A stretch of DNA of 6,861 nt from Gammaproteobacteria bacterium (lineage in GTDB: Bacteria > Pseudomonadota > Gammaproteobacteria > Pseudomonadales > Pseudohongiellaceae): positions 533-7,393 of the forward strand of contig DMJN01000018.1 in assembly GCA_003451715.1 (NCBI GenBank), written 5' to 3'. The position numbers and the translations under genes are program-made. This document shows positions 1 through 6,626 of this stretch, one piece after another (position 1 is the stretch's first letter; every line of letters starts with the position of its first letter). The notes beneath the pieces are model-generated. The model was given only the letters and a program-made list of their open reading frames with translations, did not search any database and was not told the origin of the DNA.

Positions 1-183
1 ACCGTCGATATTTTTCGCGGCCAGGTGGTCGATCTGACCAGCAATATATTCACCGTTCAGCTAGCCGGTACTGGAGACAAGTTGGATGCATTTATTGCGG
101 CACTTGGTGATAACGTGATACTGGAAGTGGCCCGCACGGGGGTGTCTGGAATTTCCAGGGGTGAGAAAGGTTTGGTGCTCTGA
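1..183 (+). CDS. ilvH: Acetolactate synthase small (regulatory) subunit, C-terminal 60 residues
   Basis: This is the 3' end of the gene for the regulatory subunit of acetolactate synthase (acetohydroxyacid synthase). The subunit activates the large subunit and confers valine feedback inhibition at the first common step of isoleucine, valine and leucine synthesis in the cytoplasm. Frame 1 is open from the window edge to TGA at 181-183. The visible 60 residues carry the C-terminal domain pattern of the IlvH-type subunit: IFRGQVVDLTSN near the start, then TVQLAGTGDKLDAFI, and EVARTGVSGISRGEKG at the end. The start and the N-terminal ACT domain lie outside the window. The large subunit gene would be expected just upstream. 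The gene is convergent with ilvC, separated from it by a structured tandem repeat. Many annotation pipelines use ilvN for the same protein; the extended C-terminal domain fits IlvH better than the short E. coli IlvN. Confidence 0.95.
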   Translation, partial: TVDIFRGQVVDLTSNIFTVQLAGTGDKLDAFIAALGDNVILEVARTGVSGISRGEKGLVL

Positions 184-441
184 GCTTTTTATAGCTGAAA
201 AAATCTATCCCTGGATTTTTTGCAGCGTCGCCTTCAAATCACTGGCGTAAAAGCGTGGTTTTTCTGATGCTTTGATGGCTCGCATTTGCTTTGCAAATGG
301 CGCCGCCCTGTGGCTTTTTATAGCTGAAAAATTCATCCCTGAATTTTTGCAGCGTCGCCATCAAATCACTGGCGCAAAAACGTGGTTTTGCTGGTGATTT
401 GATGGCTCACATTTGCTTCGCAAATGACGCACATCCTTGTG
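184..441. repeat. Two tandem 129-bp copies of a structured repeat
   Basis: Unit 1 (184-312) and unit 2 (313-441) both begin GCTTTTTATAGCTGAAAAA and end in TGTG. They have the same length, with small compensating indels and scattered substitutions. A vestige of a third start (GCTTACT) follows at 441-447. Each unit contains three inverted repeats. Hairpin A is AT-rich (194-226; 323-353). Hairpin B is long (357-369 pairs with 394-406, 13 bp perfect in unit 2, with an inner 374-379/386-391 stem; imperfect in unit 1). Hairpin C is CATTTGC/GCAAATG with a 3-nt loop (283-299; 410-426). Short GCG/CGC outer pairing could close B and C into a branched fold. The array fills most of the gap between the convergent ilvH and ilvC genes and has no credible coding content. 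I do not recognise the family; a dispersed REP- or MITE-like genomic repeat is likely, and it may also act as a transcription barrier. Confidence 0.85.
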
Positions 442-486
442 CTTACTCACAGTTCTTTTCTGCTTGTAGTCGTAAAAAACCCCAGC

Positions 487-1956
487 CTAGATTACTTTTT
501 TCATGGCGGTCATGTATCTCCGCAGTTGTTTTCCTACGACTTCGATTGGATGTGATCGAATGCTCTCATTTACAACGATGAGTTCGGCGTTGTCTACGCC
601 CTGGTCGGTAGTTTGCACTCCCTTACCGATGACATCGGTGTCGATCTTCTGCATGAAGTCTTCCAGTAGAGGCCCACAGGCATGTGAGAAGAGATAACAG
701 CCATATTCGGCGGTATCGGAAATGACCTTGTTCATTTCGTAGAGCTTCTTGCGGCCGATGAGATTGGCGATGAGGGGAACTTCATGCAGCGATTCGTAGT
801 AGGCAGATTCTTCGATAATGCCACTGTCAGTCATCGTTTCAAATGCCAGTTCGACGCCGGCTTTGATCATGGCCACCATCAGAATGCCGTTGTCGTAATA
901 CTCCTGCTCGGGGATGTCCATCTCTCCTGCATTGGACTTTTCGAATGATGTCTCGGCAGTGGCCTCACGCCAGCCAAGCAATTTCTTGTCGTCATTTGCC
1001 CAATCATCCATCATTCCAGACGAAAAATCCCCAGTGATGATGTCATCCATATGTTGTTGGTAAAGCGGTGCCATGAGTTGCTTGAGTTCGTCAGCCAATT
1101 CATTGGCAATAATTTTTGCGGGATTGGAGAGGCGGTCCATCATGTTGGTAATGCCGCCGTGTTTTAATCCTTCGGCGATGACTTCCCAACCATGCTGAAC
1201 GAGTTTTGAGGCGTAGCCCTCATCGATGCCTTTCTCGATCATCTTATCAAAGCAGAGCAGGGAACCAGTTTGCAGCATGCCACACAGGATGGTCTGTTCT
1301 CCCATCAGGTCTGATTTAACTTCGGCGATAAATGATGATTCAAGAACGCCGGCCCGATGGCCGCCGGTTGCTGCAGCATAAGCCTTGGCAATATCCATCC
1401 CATCAGCGTTAGGATCATTCTCTGCATGCACGGCGATCAGTGTTGGAACTCCGAAACCACGCTTGTATTCTTCACGTACTTCGGTGCCAGGGCATTTCGG
1501 CGCGACCATCACTACGGTCAGATCGTCCCGAATCTGCATGCCTTCTTCGACGATATTGAACCCATGTGAGTAGGCCAGGCAGGCACCTTCCTTCATCAGT
1601 GGCATTACCTGATTCACAACGGGACTATGCTGTTTGTCAGGCGTCAGATTCAAGACCAGATCTGCTGTAGGGATGAGTTCCTGGTAGCTGCCAACATCGA
1701 AGCCATTCTCCGTCGCGTTCTTCCAGGATGCGCGCTGCTGAACAATAGCTTCTTCGCGCAGCGTGTAGGAAACATCCAGGCCGCTGTCCCGCATATTCAA
1801 TCCCTGGTTCAGTCCCTGCGCTCCACAGCCGATGATCACTACCTTCTTGCCATTGAGTCTGGCAACACCATCACTGAATTCAGCGCGGTCCATGAAACGG
1901 CATTTGCCCAATTGATCTAACTGCAGGCGAAGCGGCAGCGTATTAAAGTAATTCAT
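487..1956 (-). CDS. ilvC: Ketol-acid reductoisomerase (NADP+), class II, 489 aa
   Basis: IlvC converts 2-acetolactate or 2-aceto-2-hydroxybutyrate to the dihydroxy acids of valine/leucine and isoleucine synthesis, using NADPH and Mg2+ in the cytoplasm. The protein matches the long class II form (E. coli is 491 aa). GCGAQG at residues 43-48 is the Rossmann nucleotide loop, and R67, R75 and S77 match the NADPH-phosphate contacts. H131 and the metal-binding D216 and E220 ([10 protein letters not shown]) are present. The second, duplicated helical domain carries [25 protein letters not shown] with the further acidic ligands. I chose ATG at 1954-1956 because it gives the family N-terminus [10 protein letters not shown] and has GGAG seven bases upstream. 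The in-frame ATG at 2016 would add 20 atypical residues and has no ribosome binding site. The stop is TAG at 487-489, followed on this strand by a GGGGTTTTTT stretch without a clear hairpin. Its orientation opposes ilvH and pssA. Confidence 0.97.
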   Translation of the reverse strand: MNYFNTLPLRLQLDQLGKCRFMDRAEFSDGVARLNGKKVVIIGCGAQGLNQGLNMRDSGLDVSYTLREEAIVQQRASWKNATENGFDVGSYQELIPTADLVLNLTPDKQHSPVVNQVMPLMKEGACLAYSHGFNIVEEGMQIRDDLTVVMVAPKCPGTEVREEYKRGFGVPTLIAVHAENDPNADGMDIAKAYAAATGGHRAGVLESSFIAEVKSDLMGEQTILCGMLQTGSLLCFDKMIEKGIDEGYASKLVQHGWEVIAEGLKHGGITNMMDRLSNPAKIIANELADELKQLMAPLYQQHMDDIITGDFSSGMMDDWANDDKKLLGWREATAETSFEKSNAGEMDIPEQEYYDNGILMVAMIKAGVELAFETMTDSGIIEESAYYESLHEVPLIANLIGRKKLYEMNKVISDTAEYGCYLFSHACGPLLEDFMQKIDTDVIGKGVQTTDQGVDNAELIVVNESIRSHPIEVVGKQLRRYMTAMKKVI

Positions 1957-2066
1957 GGATTGGCTCCAAAGCTGTTTTCCTGATTCTGAGTGTGCCACAG
2001 GCACCATTTGGCTCATTTGCCGGTATTCTTAGGCCCATGGCGCAGAGGATTCCCGGGTGAGGCGCG

Positions 2067-2095
2067 ATCATATAGCATCTCCAATCTTGGGTAAA
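2067..2095 (-). promoter_or_regulatory. Candidate sigma70 promoter for ilvC
   Basis: Reading the minus strand, TTTACC (2090-2095) is followed after 17 bp by TATGAT (2067-2072), matching four and five of the six consensus bases. A transcript would start near 2060 and have a leader of about 100 nt before the ilvC ATG. That leader holds a small GTGCC/GGCAC hairpin but no run of Ile, Val or Leu codons, so I see no classical attenuator. Confidence 0.45.
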
Positions 2096-2133
2096 ATGCT
2101 AAAAATAGTCCCTCAGAGGCCGGATTTGGGCTG

Positions 2134-2139
2134 TATAAT
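2134..2139 (+). promoter_or_regulatory. Candidate -10 box for pssA
   Basis: A perfect TATAAT lies 35 bp before the pssA ATG, directly preceded by TG. No good -35 hexamer is found at 16 to 18 bp upstream (CCTCAG region), so it would be a -10-driven promoter or one needing an activator. A start near 2146 would leave a leader of about 28 nt. It is divergent from the candidate ilvC promoter, with about 60 bp between the two -10 boxes. Confidence 0.45.
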
Positions 2140-2173
2140 CGAATACTCGCCTTAATCCAGCGATGGGGGGTGC

Positions 2174-2989
2174 ATGAGCAGCGAAGATCAGGAACCGGAA
2201 TCTGAAAACATTCTGCCGATCGACGAACACGAAGAGATCGTTTCGGAGGGCGGCAAAGAGGTTCGACGGCGGGGAATTTACCTGCTGCCCAATCTGCTAA
2301 CGCTAGGTGCGTTGTTTTCTGGTTTCTATGCGATTATCTCAGGCATGTCCGGCAATTTTAATGAGGCGGGCTGGGCCATTCTGATCGCTGGAATACTCGA
2401 TGGTCTGGACGGCCGCATCGCCCGATTGACCAATTCTCAGAGTGCGTTCGGTGCACAGTTCGACAGCCTGTCAGACATGGTGTCCTTCGGTATGGCGCCG
2501 GCCCTGATCATGTTCAGCTGGGCATTCGCGCCGCTCGGTCGGGTCGGCTGGGCGGCCAGCTTCATCTATATGTCCTGTGCAGCACTGCGCCTGGCCAGGT
2601 TTAATGTGCAACTGGGTACCGTGGACAAACGTTTCTTCCTTGGATTGCAGAGTCCTCTGGCTGCTGGATTGGTGACTTTTGTACCGTGGGTGGGTTACAG
2701 ATACGGATTAGAGGTAACGCCGATTATTTCCTACCTGGCCGCCATATTGACTGTGTTTGCCGGGCTATTGATGATCTCCAACTACCACTATTTCAGCTTC
2801 AAAGAATTACATTTTAGGGGCACGGTTCCTTATATAGTATTCCTATTTACGGTAGTATTACTGGTTGTAATTGCCCAGAATCCCCATGAAGTCTTGCTGT
2901 CCATGTGCGTGATTTATGCAATATCAGGCCCGGCAGGCTGGCTATACCGGAAGCATTTAAAGAAGCAGCCAACCGCAGCTGCGGATTAA
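2174..2989 (+). CDS. pssA: CDP-diacylglycerol--serine O-phosphatidyltransferase, 271 aa
   Basis: PssA joins serine to CDP-diacylglycerol, giving phosphatidylserine and CMP, the committed step toward phosphatidylethanolamine. This is the integral-membrane CDP-alcohol phosphatidyltransferase type, not the peripheral E. coli type. The family signature is complete: D76, D79-G80, A83-R84, G93, D97 and D101 in the spacing DxxDGxxAR(x8)GxxxDxxxD; the aspartates bind metal and the catalytic one is D101. An acidic soluble N-terminus (residues 1-30) precedes about seven or eight hydrophobic segments from residue 36 to 258, and the C-terminus is basic (RKHLKK). ALRLARFN at 137-144 is also typical. The start at 2174 gives an N-terminus with the LPIDEH and RRRGIYLLPN segments seen in Pseudomonas homologues. 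A G-rich stretch (2165-2170) is the probable ribosome binding site but sits only 3 nt from the ATG. The gene follows ilvC in the order conserved in pseudomonads, though ilvC here points the other way. Confidence 0.95.
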   Translation: MSSEDQEPESENILPIDEHEEIVSEGGKEVRRRGIYLLPNLLTLGALFSGFYAIISGMSGNFNEAGWAILIAGILDGLDGRIARLTNSQSAFGAQFDSLSDMVSFGMAPALIMFSWAFAPLGRVGWAASFIYMSCAALRLARFNVQLGTVDKRFFLGLQSPLAAGLVTFVPWVGYRYGLEVTPIISYLAAILTVFAGLLMISNYHYFSFKELHFRGTVPYIVFLFTVVLLVVIAQNPHEVLLSMCVIYAISGPAGWLYRKHLKKQPTAAAD

Positions 2990-3012
2990 TTATAAGCTGA
3001 TATAGCTGCTAG

Positions 3013-3068
3013 CTACGTTTATGAAAAATTTGGCACAGCTGGCATTAAAGAAGCGTATTGAAACGTAG
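3013..3068. repeat. 8-bp inverted repeat in the pssA-msrP gap
   Basis: CTACGTTT (3013-3020) and AAACGTAG (3061-3068) are perfect inverted copies separated by 40 bp. They lie in the 154-bp gap between pssA and msrP. They could form a weak stem or flank a regulator site upstream of msrP. No T-run follows, so it is not a standard terminator, and I see no convincing -35/-10 pair in the same gap. Confidence 0.3.
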
Positions 3069-3143
3069 GATAAGTACATCAGACATCGTCATCATTAAAA
3101 CTAATACATTGACGGGATATCGAATTACCACAGGTGCTAAACC

Positions 3144-4187
3144 ATGCTGATAAAGAAACCATCGGACATTAAATCTTCCGAAATTACACCAGAGAGCGTT
3201 TACAAGAACCGCCGCGAATTCATGGTGGACGGTAGTAAATTAATGCTGGGAGCCCTGGTTGGAGCTGCACTGCCCGCTACTGTATTGGCGCAGAACGGCG
3301 ATGCCTTGAAGGCAAGAGCACCTGCCGGGACGCAGCAAACCGCACCGGCACCCTGGTGGGCGGAAAAGTTTTCCAGCATAAAACCGGCGCCTGATTCCGA
3401 ACCTTTCTTCACCGGCGAAACACTGACTCCTTACCGGGATGTAACGCACTACAACAATTTCTACGAATACGGCATGAATAAGGGCGACCCTTCCGCCAAC
3501 TCCAATCCATCCCATCCTGATCCCTGGTCGGTAGAAATTAGTGGGGAGGTGGCCAGGCCCGGCACCTATCATCTGGAAGACATTCTCAAGCCAGTAGATC
3601 TGGAAGAGAGAATCTACCGACTGCGCTGCGTCGAGGCCTGGTCCATGGTTATCCCCTGGATCGGTTTTCCACTGGCGGACCTGATCAAGCAATTCGAACC
3701 CACTTCGAATGCCAAGTTCGTTGAATTCGAAACCCTGGTGGATCCAGACACCATGCCGGGGATCAGATCGCGTTTCGCGATGGTCAATTGGCCCTATCGT
3801 GAAGGTCTGCGCATGGATGAAGCCACGAATCCGCTGACCTTTATGGCCGTGGGTTTATACGGGAGCTATCTACCCTCTCAAAACGGGGCGCCGATGCGCT
3901 TAATCATTCCCTGGAAGTATGGGTTCAAGAGCATAAAGTCTATTGTGCGAATCAACTTCCGCGAGACTCAGCCGAATACCACCTGGAATGATTTACAGGC
4001 CAATGAATATGGCTTTTACGCCAATGTGAACCCCGCAGTGCATCATCCTCGCTGGCGTCAGGACATGGAACGCCGACTACCCCAGACCCTGTTCAGCCGT
4101 CAACATATTGAGACCCGGCTTTTCAATGGCTATGGCGAGCATGTGGCACATATGTACGAAGGTATGGATCTGGCCAGGAACTACTAG
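3144..4187 (+). CDS. msrP: Protein-methionine-sulfoxide reductase catalytic subunit MsrP, 347 aa
   Basis: MsrP (YedY) is a periplasmic molybdenum enzyme that reduces methionine sulfoxide in proteins, repairing damage from reactive oxygen and chlorine species; electrons come from MsrQ. A twin-arginine signal is visible: R23-R24 in NRREFM, then a hydrophobic stretch and ATVLA-Q with likely cleavage after A49. This implies export of the folded, cofactor-loaded protein by Tat. The mature part has the sulfite-oxidase-like fold signatures: HYNNFYEYG (102-110), DPWSVEISGEV (126-136), and RLRCVEAWSM (159-168), where C162 is the molybdenum ligand. Further downstream come the QNGAPMRL and PWKYGFKSIKSI segments. 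The length fits the family (E. coli 334). The ATG at 3144 has AGGTG about nine bases upstream. The gene lies 34 bp before msrQ, so the two are almost certainly cotranscribed. Confidence 0.97.
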   Translation: MLIKKPSDIKSSEITPESVYKNRREFMVDGSKLMLGALVGAALPATVLAQNGDALKARAPAGTQQTAPAPWWAEKFSSIKPAPDSEPFFTGETLTPYRDVTHYNNFYEYGMNKGDPSANSNPSHPDPWSVEISGEVARPGTYHLEDILKPVDLEERIYRLRCVEAWSMVIPWIGFPLADLIKQFEPTSNAKFVEFETLVDPDTMPGIRSRFAMVNWPYREGLRMDEATNPLTFMAVGLYGSYLPSQNGAPMRLIIPWKYGFKSIKSIVRINFRETQPNTTWNDLQANEYGFYANVNPAVHHPRWRQDMERRLPQTLFSRQHIETRLFNGYGEHVAHMYEGMDLARNY

Positions 4188-4221
4188 AGCTGAAATTTTC
4201 CTAGATAGCCACTCTTAAATC

Positions 4222-4818
4222 ATGGCAAAACTGATCAAGCCATCAGTGCTCCTCATTGCACTGCTGCCTTTCTGTATGCTATTGCTCCGCATAGTCCGCA
4301 ACGATCTCGGACCCGATCCGGCCCAGGAACTCTCCATCGAGACTGGTGAGTGGACACTGCGTTTTCTGTTGATTACTTTGGCGATGACTCCGCTGAGACA
4401 GATCACCGGCCAGATTATATTTGTGAAATATCGAAGAATGCTGGGTCTGTTTACCCTGTTCTATGGGAGTGTGCATTTCATCTCCTGGATGACCTTTCTG
4501 CTGGGTTTCCGCTGGTTCGCCATTGCCGAGGAACTAATCGAGCGCCCTTATATCAGTGTGGGATTCAGCGCATTCCTGATACTGGTTGCCTTGGGAGTGA
4601 CATCGCCGAAGTCGATGGTTCGGAGACTGGGGAAAAATTGGAAGCGACTGCACAGATTGGTCTACCTGGCCGCCGTGCTCGGCGTAATCCATCTGCTGTG
4701 GATCTTGCGGGCCGACAGCGGCGAGGCAGTGCTCTATGGTTCAATACTCGCTGGCTTGCTGGGATACCGGTTGTTACGCTTTTGGTGGATTCAAAATAAT
4801 GCAGGCAAGACTAGCTAA
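4222..4818 (+). CDS. msrQ: Heme-binding membrane subunit MsrQ of the MsrPQ system, 198 aa
   Basis: MsrQ (YedZ) is an inner-membrane b-heme protein that passes electrons from the respiratory quinone pool or flavin to MsrP for periplasmic methionine-sulfoxide repair. It belongs to the ferric-reductase-like transmembrane family. The sequence shows about six hydrophobic segments. Conserved histidines H85 (YGSVHFISW), H144 (KRLHRLVYL) and H157 (GVIHLLW) match E. coli H91, H151 and H164, the heme-ligand histidines. RRMLGLF (71-77), ERPYISVG and SMVRRLGKNWKRLHRLVYL are typical. An in-frame TAA at 4216-4218 makes ATG 4222 the most upstream ATG possible. No Shine-Dalgarno sequence is evident, so initiation may depend on ribosomes finishing msrP 34 bp earlier. 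The length fits the family (about 200). Confidence 0.95.
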   Translation: MAKLIKPSVLLIALLPFCMLLLRIVRNDLGPDPAQELSIETGEWTLRFLLITLAMTPLRQITGQIIFVKYRRMLGLFTLFYGSVHFISWMTFLLGFRWFAIAEELIERPYISVGFSAFLILVALGVTSPKSMVRRLGKNWKRLHRLVYLAAVLGVIHLLWILRADSGEAVLYGSILAGLLGYRLLRFWWIQNNAGKTS

Positions 4819-4879
4819 AGCTTCCAAGGCAGAGGCGGCTACAGCAATACTCGGAGATATTGCGCTGGATCCTAAACTC

Positions 4880-4907
4880 TTGTCACTCGGTGCTATCGGC
4901 GTATAAT
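4880..4907 (+). promoter_or_regulatory. Sigma70 promoter for the tRNA-Ala gene
   Basis: TTGTCA (4880-4885) is followed after 16 bp by a perfect TATAAT (4902-4907), the best promoter in the window. The following ACGCCGG is a GC-rich discriminator, common in stringently controlled stable-RNA promoters (family knowledge, inferred here). The start would fall near 4914, about 80 nt before the mature tRNA. The 61 bases between msrQ and this promoter hold only a weak GCAATA/TATTGC inverted repeat (4844-4863). Confidence 0.8.
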
Positions 4908-4919
4908 ACGCCGGCTCTG

Positions 4920-4993
4920 TGCCAAATGGCATTGGGTTGCGAGTTTAAATTCGCGATATTCTTGTCAATCAATATCGTGCTAATCTGAATTAG
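4920..4993 (+). other. tRNA 5' leader with four consecutive small hairpins
   Basis: Between the promoter and the tRNA lie TGCC/GGCA (4920-4931), GCGA/TCGC around TTTAAA (4939-4954), CGATATT/AATATCG (4954-4960 with 4971-4977) and CTAAT/ATTAG (4980-4984 with 4989-4993). The last ends one base before the mature 5' end, where RNase P would cut. These may be processing or stability elements; there is no coding content. Confidence 0.5.
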
Positions 4994-4994
4994 T

Positions 4995-5070
4995 GGGGCC
5001 ATAGCTCAGCTGGGAGAGCGCCTGGTTTGCATCCAGGAGGTCTGCGGTTCGATCCCGCATGGCTCCACCA
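4995..5070 (+). tRNA. tRNA-Ala(TGC), CCA encoded
   Basis: The 76-nt sequence folds as a standard cloverleaf. The acceptor stem GGGGCCA pairs with TGGCTCC (5060-5066) and includes the G3-U70 wobble pair (4997 with 5064), the alanine identity element. The D arm lies around AGCTCAGCTGGGAGAGC. The anticodon stem CCTGG/CCAGG (5021-5025, 5033-5037) carries loop TTTGCAT with anticodon TGC at 5028-5030, reading GCA codons. The T arm is 5043-5059 with loop TTCGATC. A is the discriminator and the CCA end is encoded. It stands alone, not inside an rRNA operon, and its 3' end is the apparent integration target of the neighbouring integrase. Confidence 0.98.
5043..5070. other. Probable att site of the integrated element (tRNA-Ala 3' end)
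   Basis: The T arm and acceptor 3' strand of the tRNA gene are the usual core for P4-type integrases. The integrase gene starts 186 bp downstream and reads away from the tRNA, as in such elements. The exact core cannot be defined because the second copy is outside the window; it may be only the last 15 to 30 bases of the tRNA gene. The tRNA remains complete. Confidence 0.6.
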
Positions 5071-5159
5071 AATTGACATTCTTTACCATCTCAAAACATC
5101 CTGAAAGCCCCGCACTATAGGTATTTTTAGTTTATACTCCATCCTAAGTTGTTTTAAGA

Positions 5160-5245
5160 GATACCCCCAAAACCTGGAGGTTTAGGGGTATATTTGGGGG
5201 TATAAATTGAATTTTCTGTTTTTGCTCCCAAAATATACCCCCAAA
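5160..5245. repeat. Four 12-bp repeats (TATACCCCCAAA) upstream of the integrase gene
   Basis: Copies on the + strand lie at 5160-5171 (GATACCCCCAAA) and 5234-5245 (perfect). Inverted copies lie at 5181-5192 (TTTAGGGGTATA, one mismatch) and directly abutting it at 5193-5204 (perfect). The first and second form an extended inverted repeat (5161-5191), including AAACCT/AGGTTT. Position between a tRNA att site and int, number and orientation fit integrase arm-type binding sites. The last copy ends 11 bp before the int ATG, so occupancy could also repress int. A weak promoter (TTGAAT at 5207-5212) may lie between the copies. Confidence 0.7.
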
Positions 5246-5256
5246 CGGTGGAAATT

Positions 5257-6498
5257 ATGGCACTAACAGACCCTAAGATTAAGCAAGCTAAACCCAAGGA
5301 TAAAGACTACAAGCTCGGTGACAGCAGGGGCTTGTACCTTTTAGTGACAAAGACTGGTGCTAAATACTGGCGGTTGAAATATCGCTTTTTAAACAAAGAA
5401 AAAGTGCTGGCCTTGGGGGTATATCCAACCGTCACCCTGAAGCAGGCTCGGAAGGCTTGCGATACCGCAAAAGACCAATTAGAGAAAGGCATTGACCCCG
5501 CACAAGCTCGCAAAGCCAAGAAAGCTGAACTCACAGAAGCACAGTCTAACAACCTAGAAACCCTCACCCGCGAGTGGCATTTACAGCAAACTAAAAAGTG
5601 GTCACAGAGTTACAGCGAAAAGGTATTACGGTCAGTTGAGCGCGATTTGTTCCCCTACCTTGGCACCTTGCCGCTAGACGATATAACACCACCGCAATTA
5701 TTAGCCGTGTTACGTCGTATTGAAAGCCGTGGTGCCACTGAGAGCGCCCACCGCCTCAAGCAAACCGTAGGGCAAGTATTTCGCTTTGCTGTTGCTACAG
5801 GCCGCGCACAACGAGACATAACCCCCGACCTTAAAGGCGCACTGGCTACCCACAAGAAACAACACTTTCCCGCGATTACCGAGCCTGCACAGGTTGGCCG
5901 TTTACTTAATATGTTAGACATCTACGAAGGTACTCCCACCGTTAGAGCAGCCTTAAAATTAGCCCCCTTGGTATTTGTGCGCCCTAAAGAGCTGCGTCAT
6001 GCTGAATGGCAAGAAATAGACTTTGATAAGAAGGAGTGGCGTATACCGGCGACCAAAATGAAAATGGGGGTAGATCATATTGTCCCCCTTAGTCGTCAAG
6101 CGCTTGAAGTGCTAAACGAACAGCGATGTATTACCGGCCATTGGGGAGGCTATGTATTCCCCTCAGCGAGAAGCCCACGCCGCCCTATGAGTGATAACGC
6201 CATATTGTCGGCTTTCCGCAATATGGGTATCAGTAAGGATGAAATGACCGGCCACGGTTTTCGTGCAATGGCGCGAACTATTCTTGATGAGGTGTTAGGA
6301 GAGCGTGTCGAACTCATAGAGCACCAGCTTGCCCATGCTGTTAAGGACTCGCTAGGCCGCGCCTACAATCGTACAAAACACCTACCGCAGCGTAAAAAGA
6401 TGATGCAACGTTGGGCCGATTACTTAGACGATCTACGCTTACAGGCCAATAGCTCCAATGTCGTGACCGCAAATTTTACAAAGGCCACCCTTAATTAA
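5257..6498 (+). CDS. P4-type tyrosine integrase, 413 aa
   Basis: This is a site-specific tyrosine recombinase that integrates and excises a mobile element at the tRNA-Ala 3' end. The N-terminal arm-binding domain (DUF4102 type, about residues 1-90) shows LTDPKIKQAKPKDKDYKL, DSRGLYLLVTKTGAKYWRLKYRF and LALGVYPTVTLKQAR. A core-binding helical domain spans about 95-190. The catalytic domain carries R242 (FVRPKELRHAEW), a beta-hairpin lysine near 267 (ATKMKMG), H333 and R336 (HGFRAMART), H360 (HQLAH) and the nucleophile Y370 (GRAYNRTKH), so the active site is intact. The length is normal for the family (about 400-420). I chose ATG 5257, preceded by GGTGGA; an in-frame GTG at 5248 would add three residues. 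Codons are AT-richer than in the housekeeping genes to the left, fitting acquisition. No excisionase gene is visible in the window. Confidence 0.95.
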   Translation: MALTDPKIKQAKPKDKDYKLGDSRGLYLLVTKTGAKYWRLKYRFLNKEKVLALGVYPTVTLKQARKACDTAKDQLEKGIDPAQARKAKKAELTEAQSNNLETLTREWHLQQTKKWSQSYSEKVLRSVERDLFPYLGTLPLDDITPPQLLAVLRRIESRGATESAHRLKQTVGQVFRFAVATGRAQRDITPDLKGALATHKKQHFPAITEPAQVGRLLNMLDIYEGTPTVRAALKLAPLVFVRPKELRHAEWQEIDFDKKEWRIPATKMKMGVDHIVPLSRQALEVLNEQRCITGHWGGYVFPSARSPRRPMSDNAILSAFRNMGISKDEMTGHGFRAMARTILDEVLGERVELIEHQLAHAVKDSLGRAYNRTKHLPQRKKMMQRWADYLDDLRLQANSSNVVTANFTKATLN

Positions 6499-6626
6499 GC
6501 TTGATTAGCCATTCCTATGAATATTGCCTTCGCCAGTTTTGCAACATTATGTGTTCTAATTCCTTCGGTTTAGTGAAGTCAAAAATTCGAGAATAGGCTG
6601 CCGATGTAATTCGCGAGGTGTAAAAA
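6499..6626. other. Intergenic gap after the integrase gene
   Basis: These 128 AT-rich bases hold the ribosome binding site of the next gene (GAGGTG, 6615-6620). I see no clear terminator for the integrase and no convincing promoter. Confidence 0.5.

Noticed and set aside
194..226. Hairpin A as a Rho-independent terminator for ilvH
   Set aside because: The T-run lies within the stem arm rather than after a GC-rich stem, and is followed by GCAGC. A termination role is possible but not supported by form.
399..581. 60-residue + strand ORF over the repeat and the ilvC 3' end
   Set aside because: It overlaps hairpin C of the repeat and runs antisense into ilvC. It has no ribosome binding site and no recognisable protein features.
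1957..2016. 20-residue N-terminal extension of ilvC from an upstream in-frame ATG
   Set aside because: There is no ribosome binding site before 2016. The extension is absent from the family, and the ATG at 1956 has a good GGAG and the expected MNYFNTL start.
3025..3048. TGGCAC-like sigma54 promoter before msrP
   Set aside because: The spacing between the GG and GC elements is 8 nt rather than the required 10, and the -12 element is poor.
3240..3692. 150-residue minus-strand ORF inside msrP
   Set aside because: It is a shadow of msrP, whose + frame matches its family over the full length; the antisense product has no recognisable motifs.
5160..5245. CRISPR-like array
   Set aside because: The repeats are only 12 bp, occur in both orientations, and two abut without a spacer; this fits integrase sites, not CRISPR.
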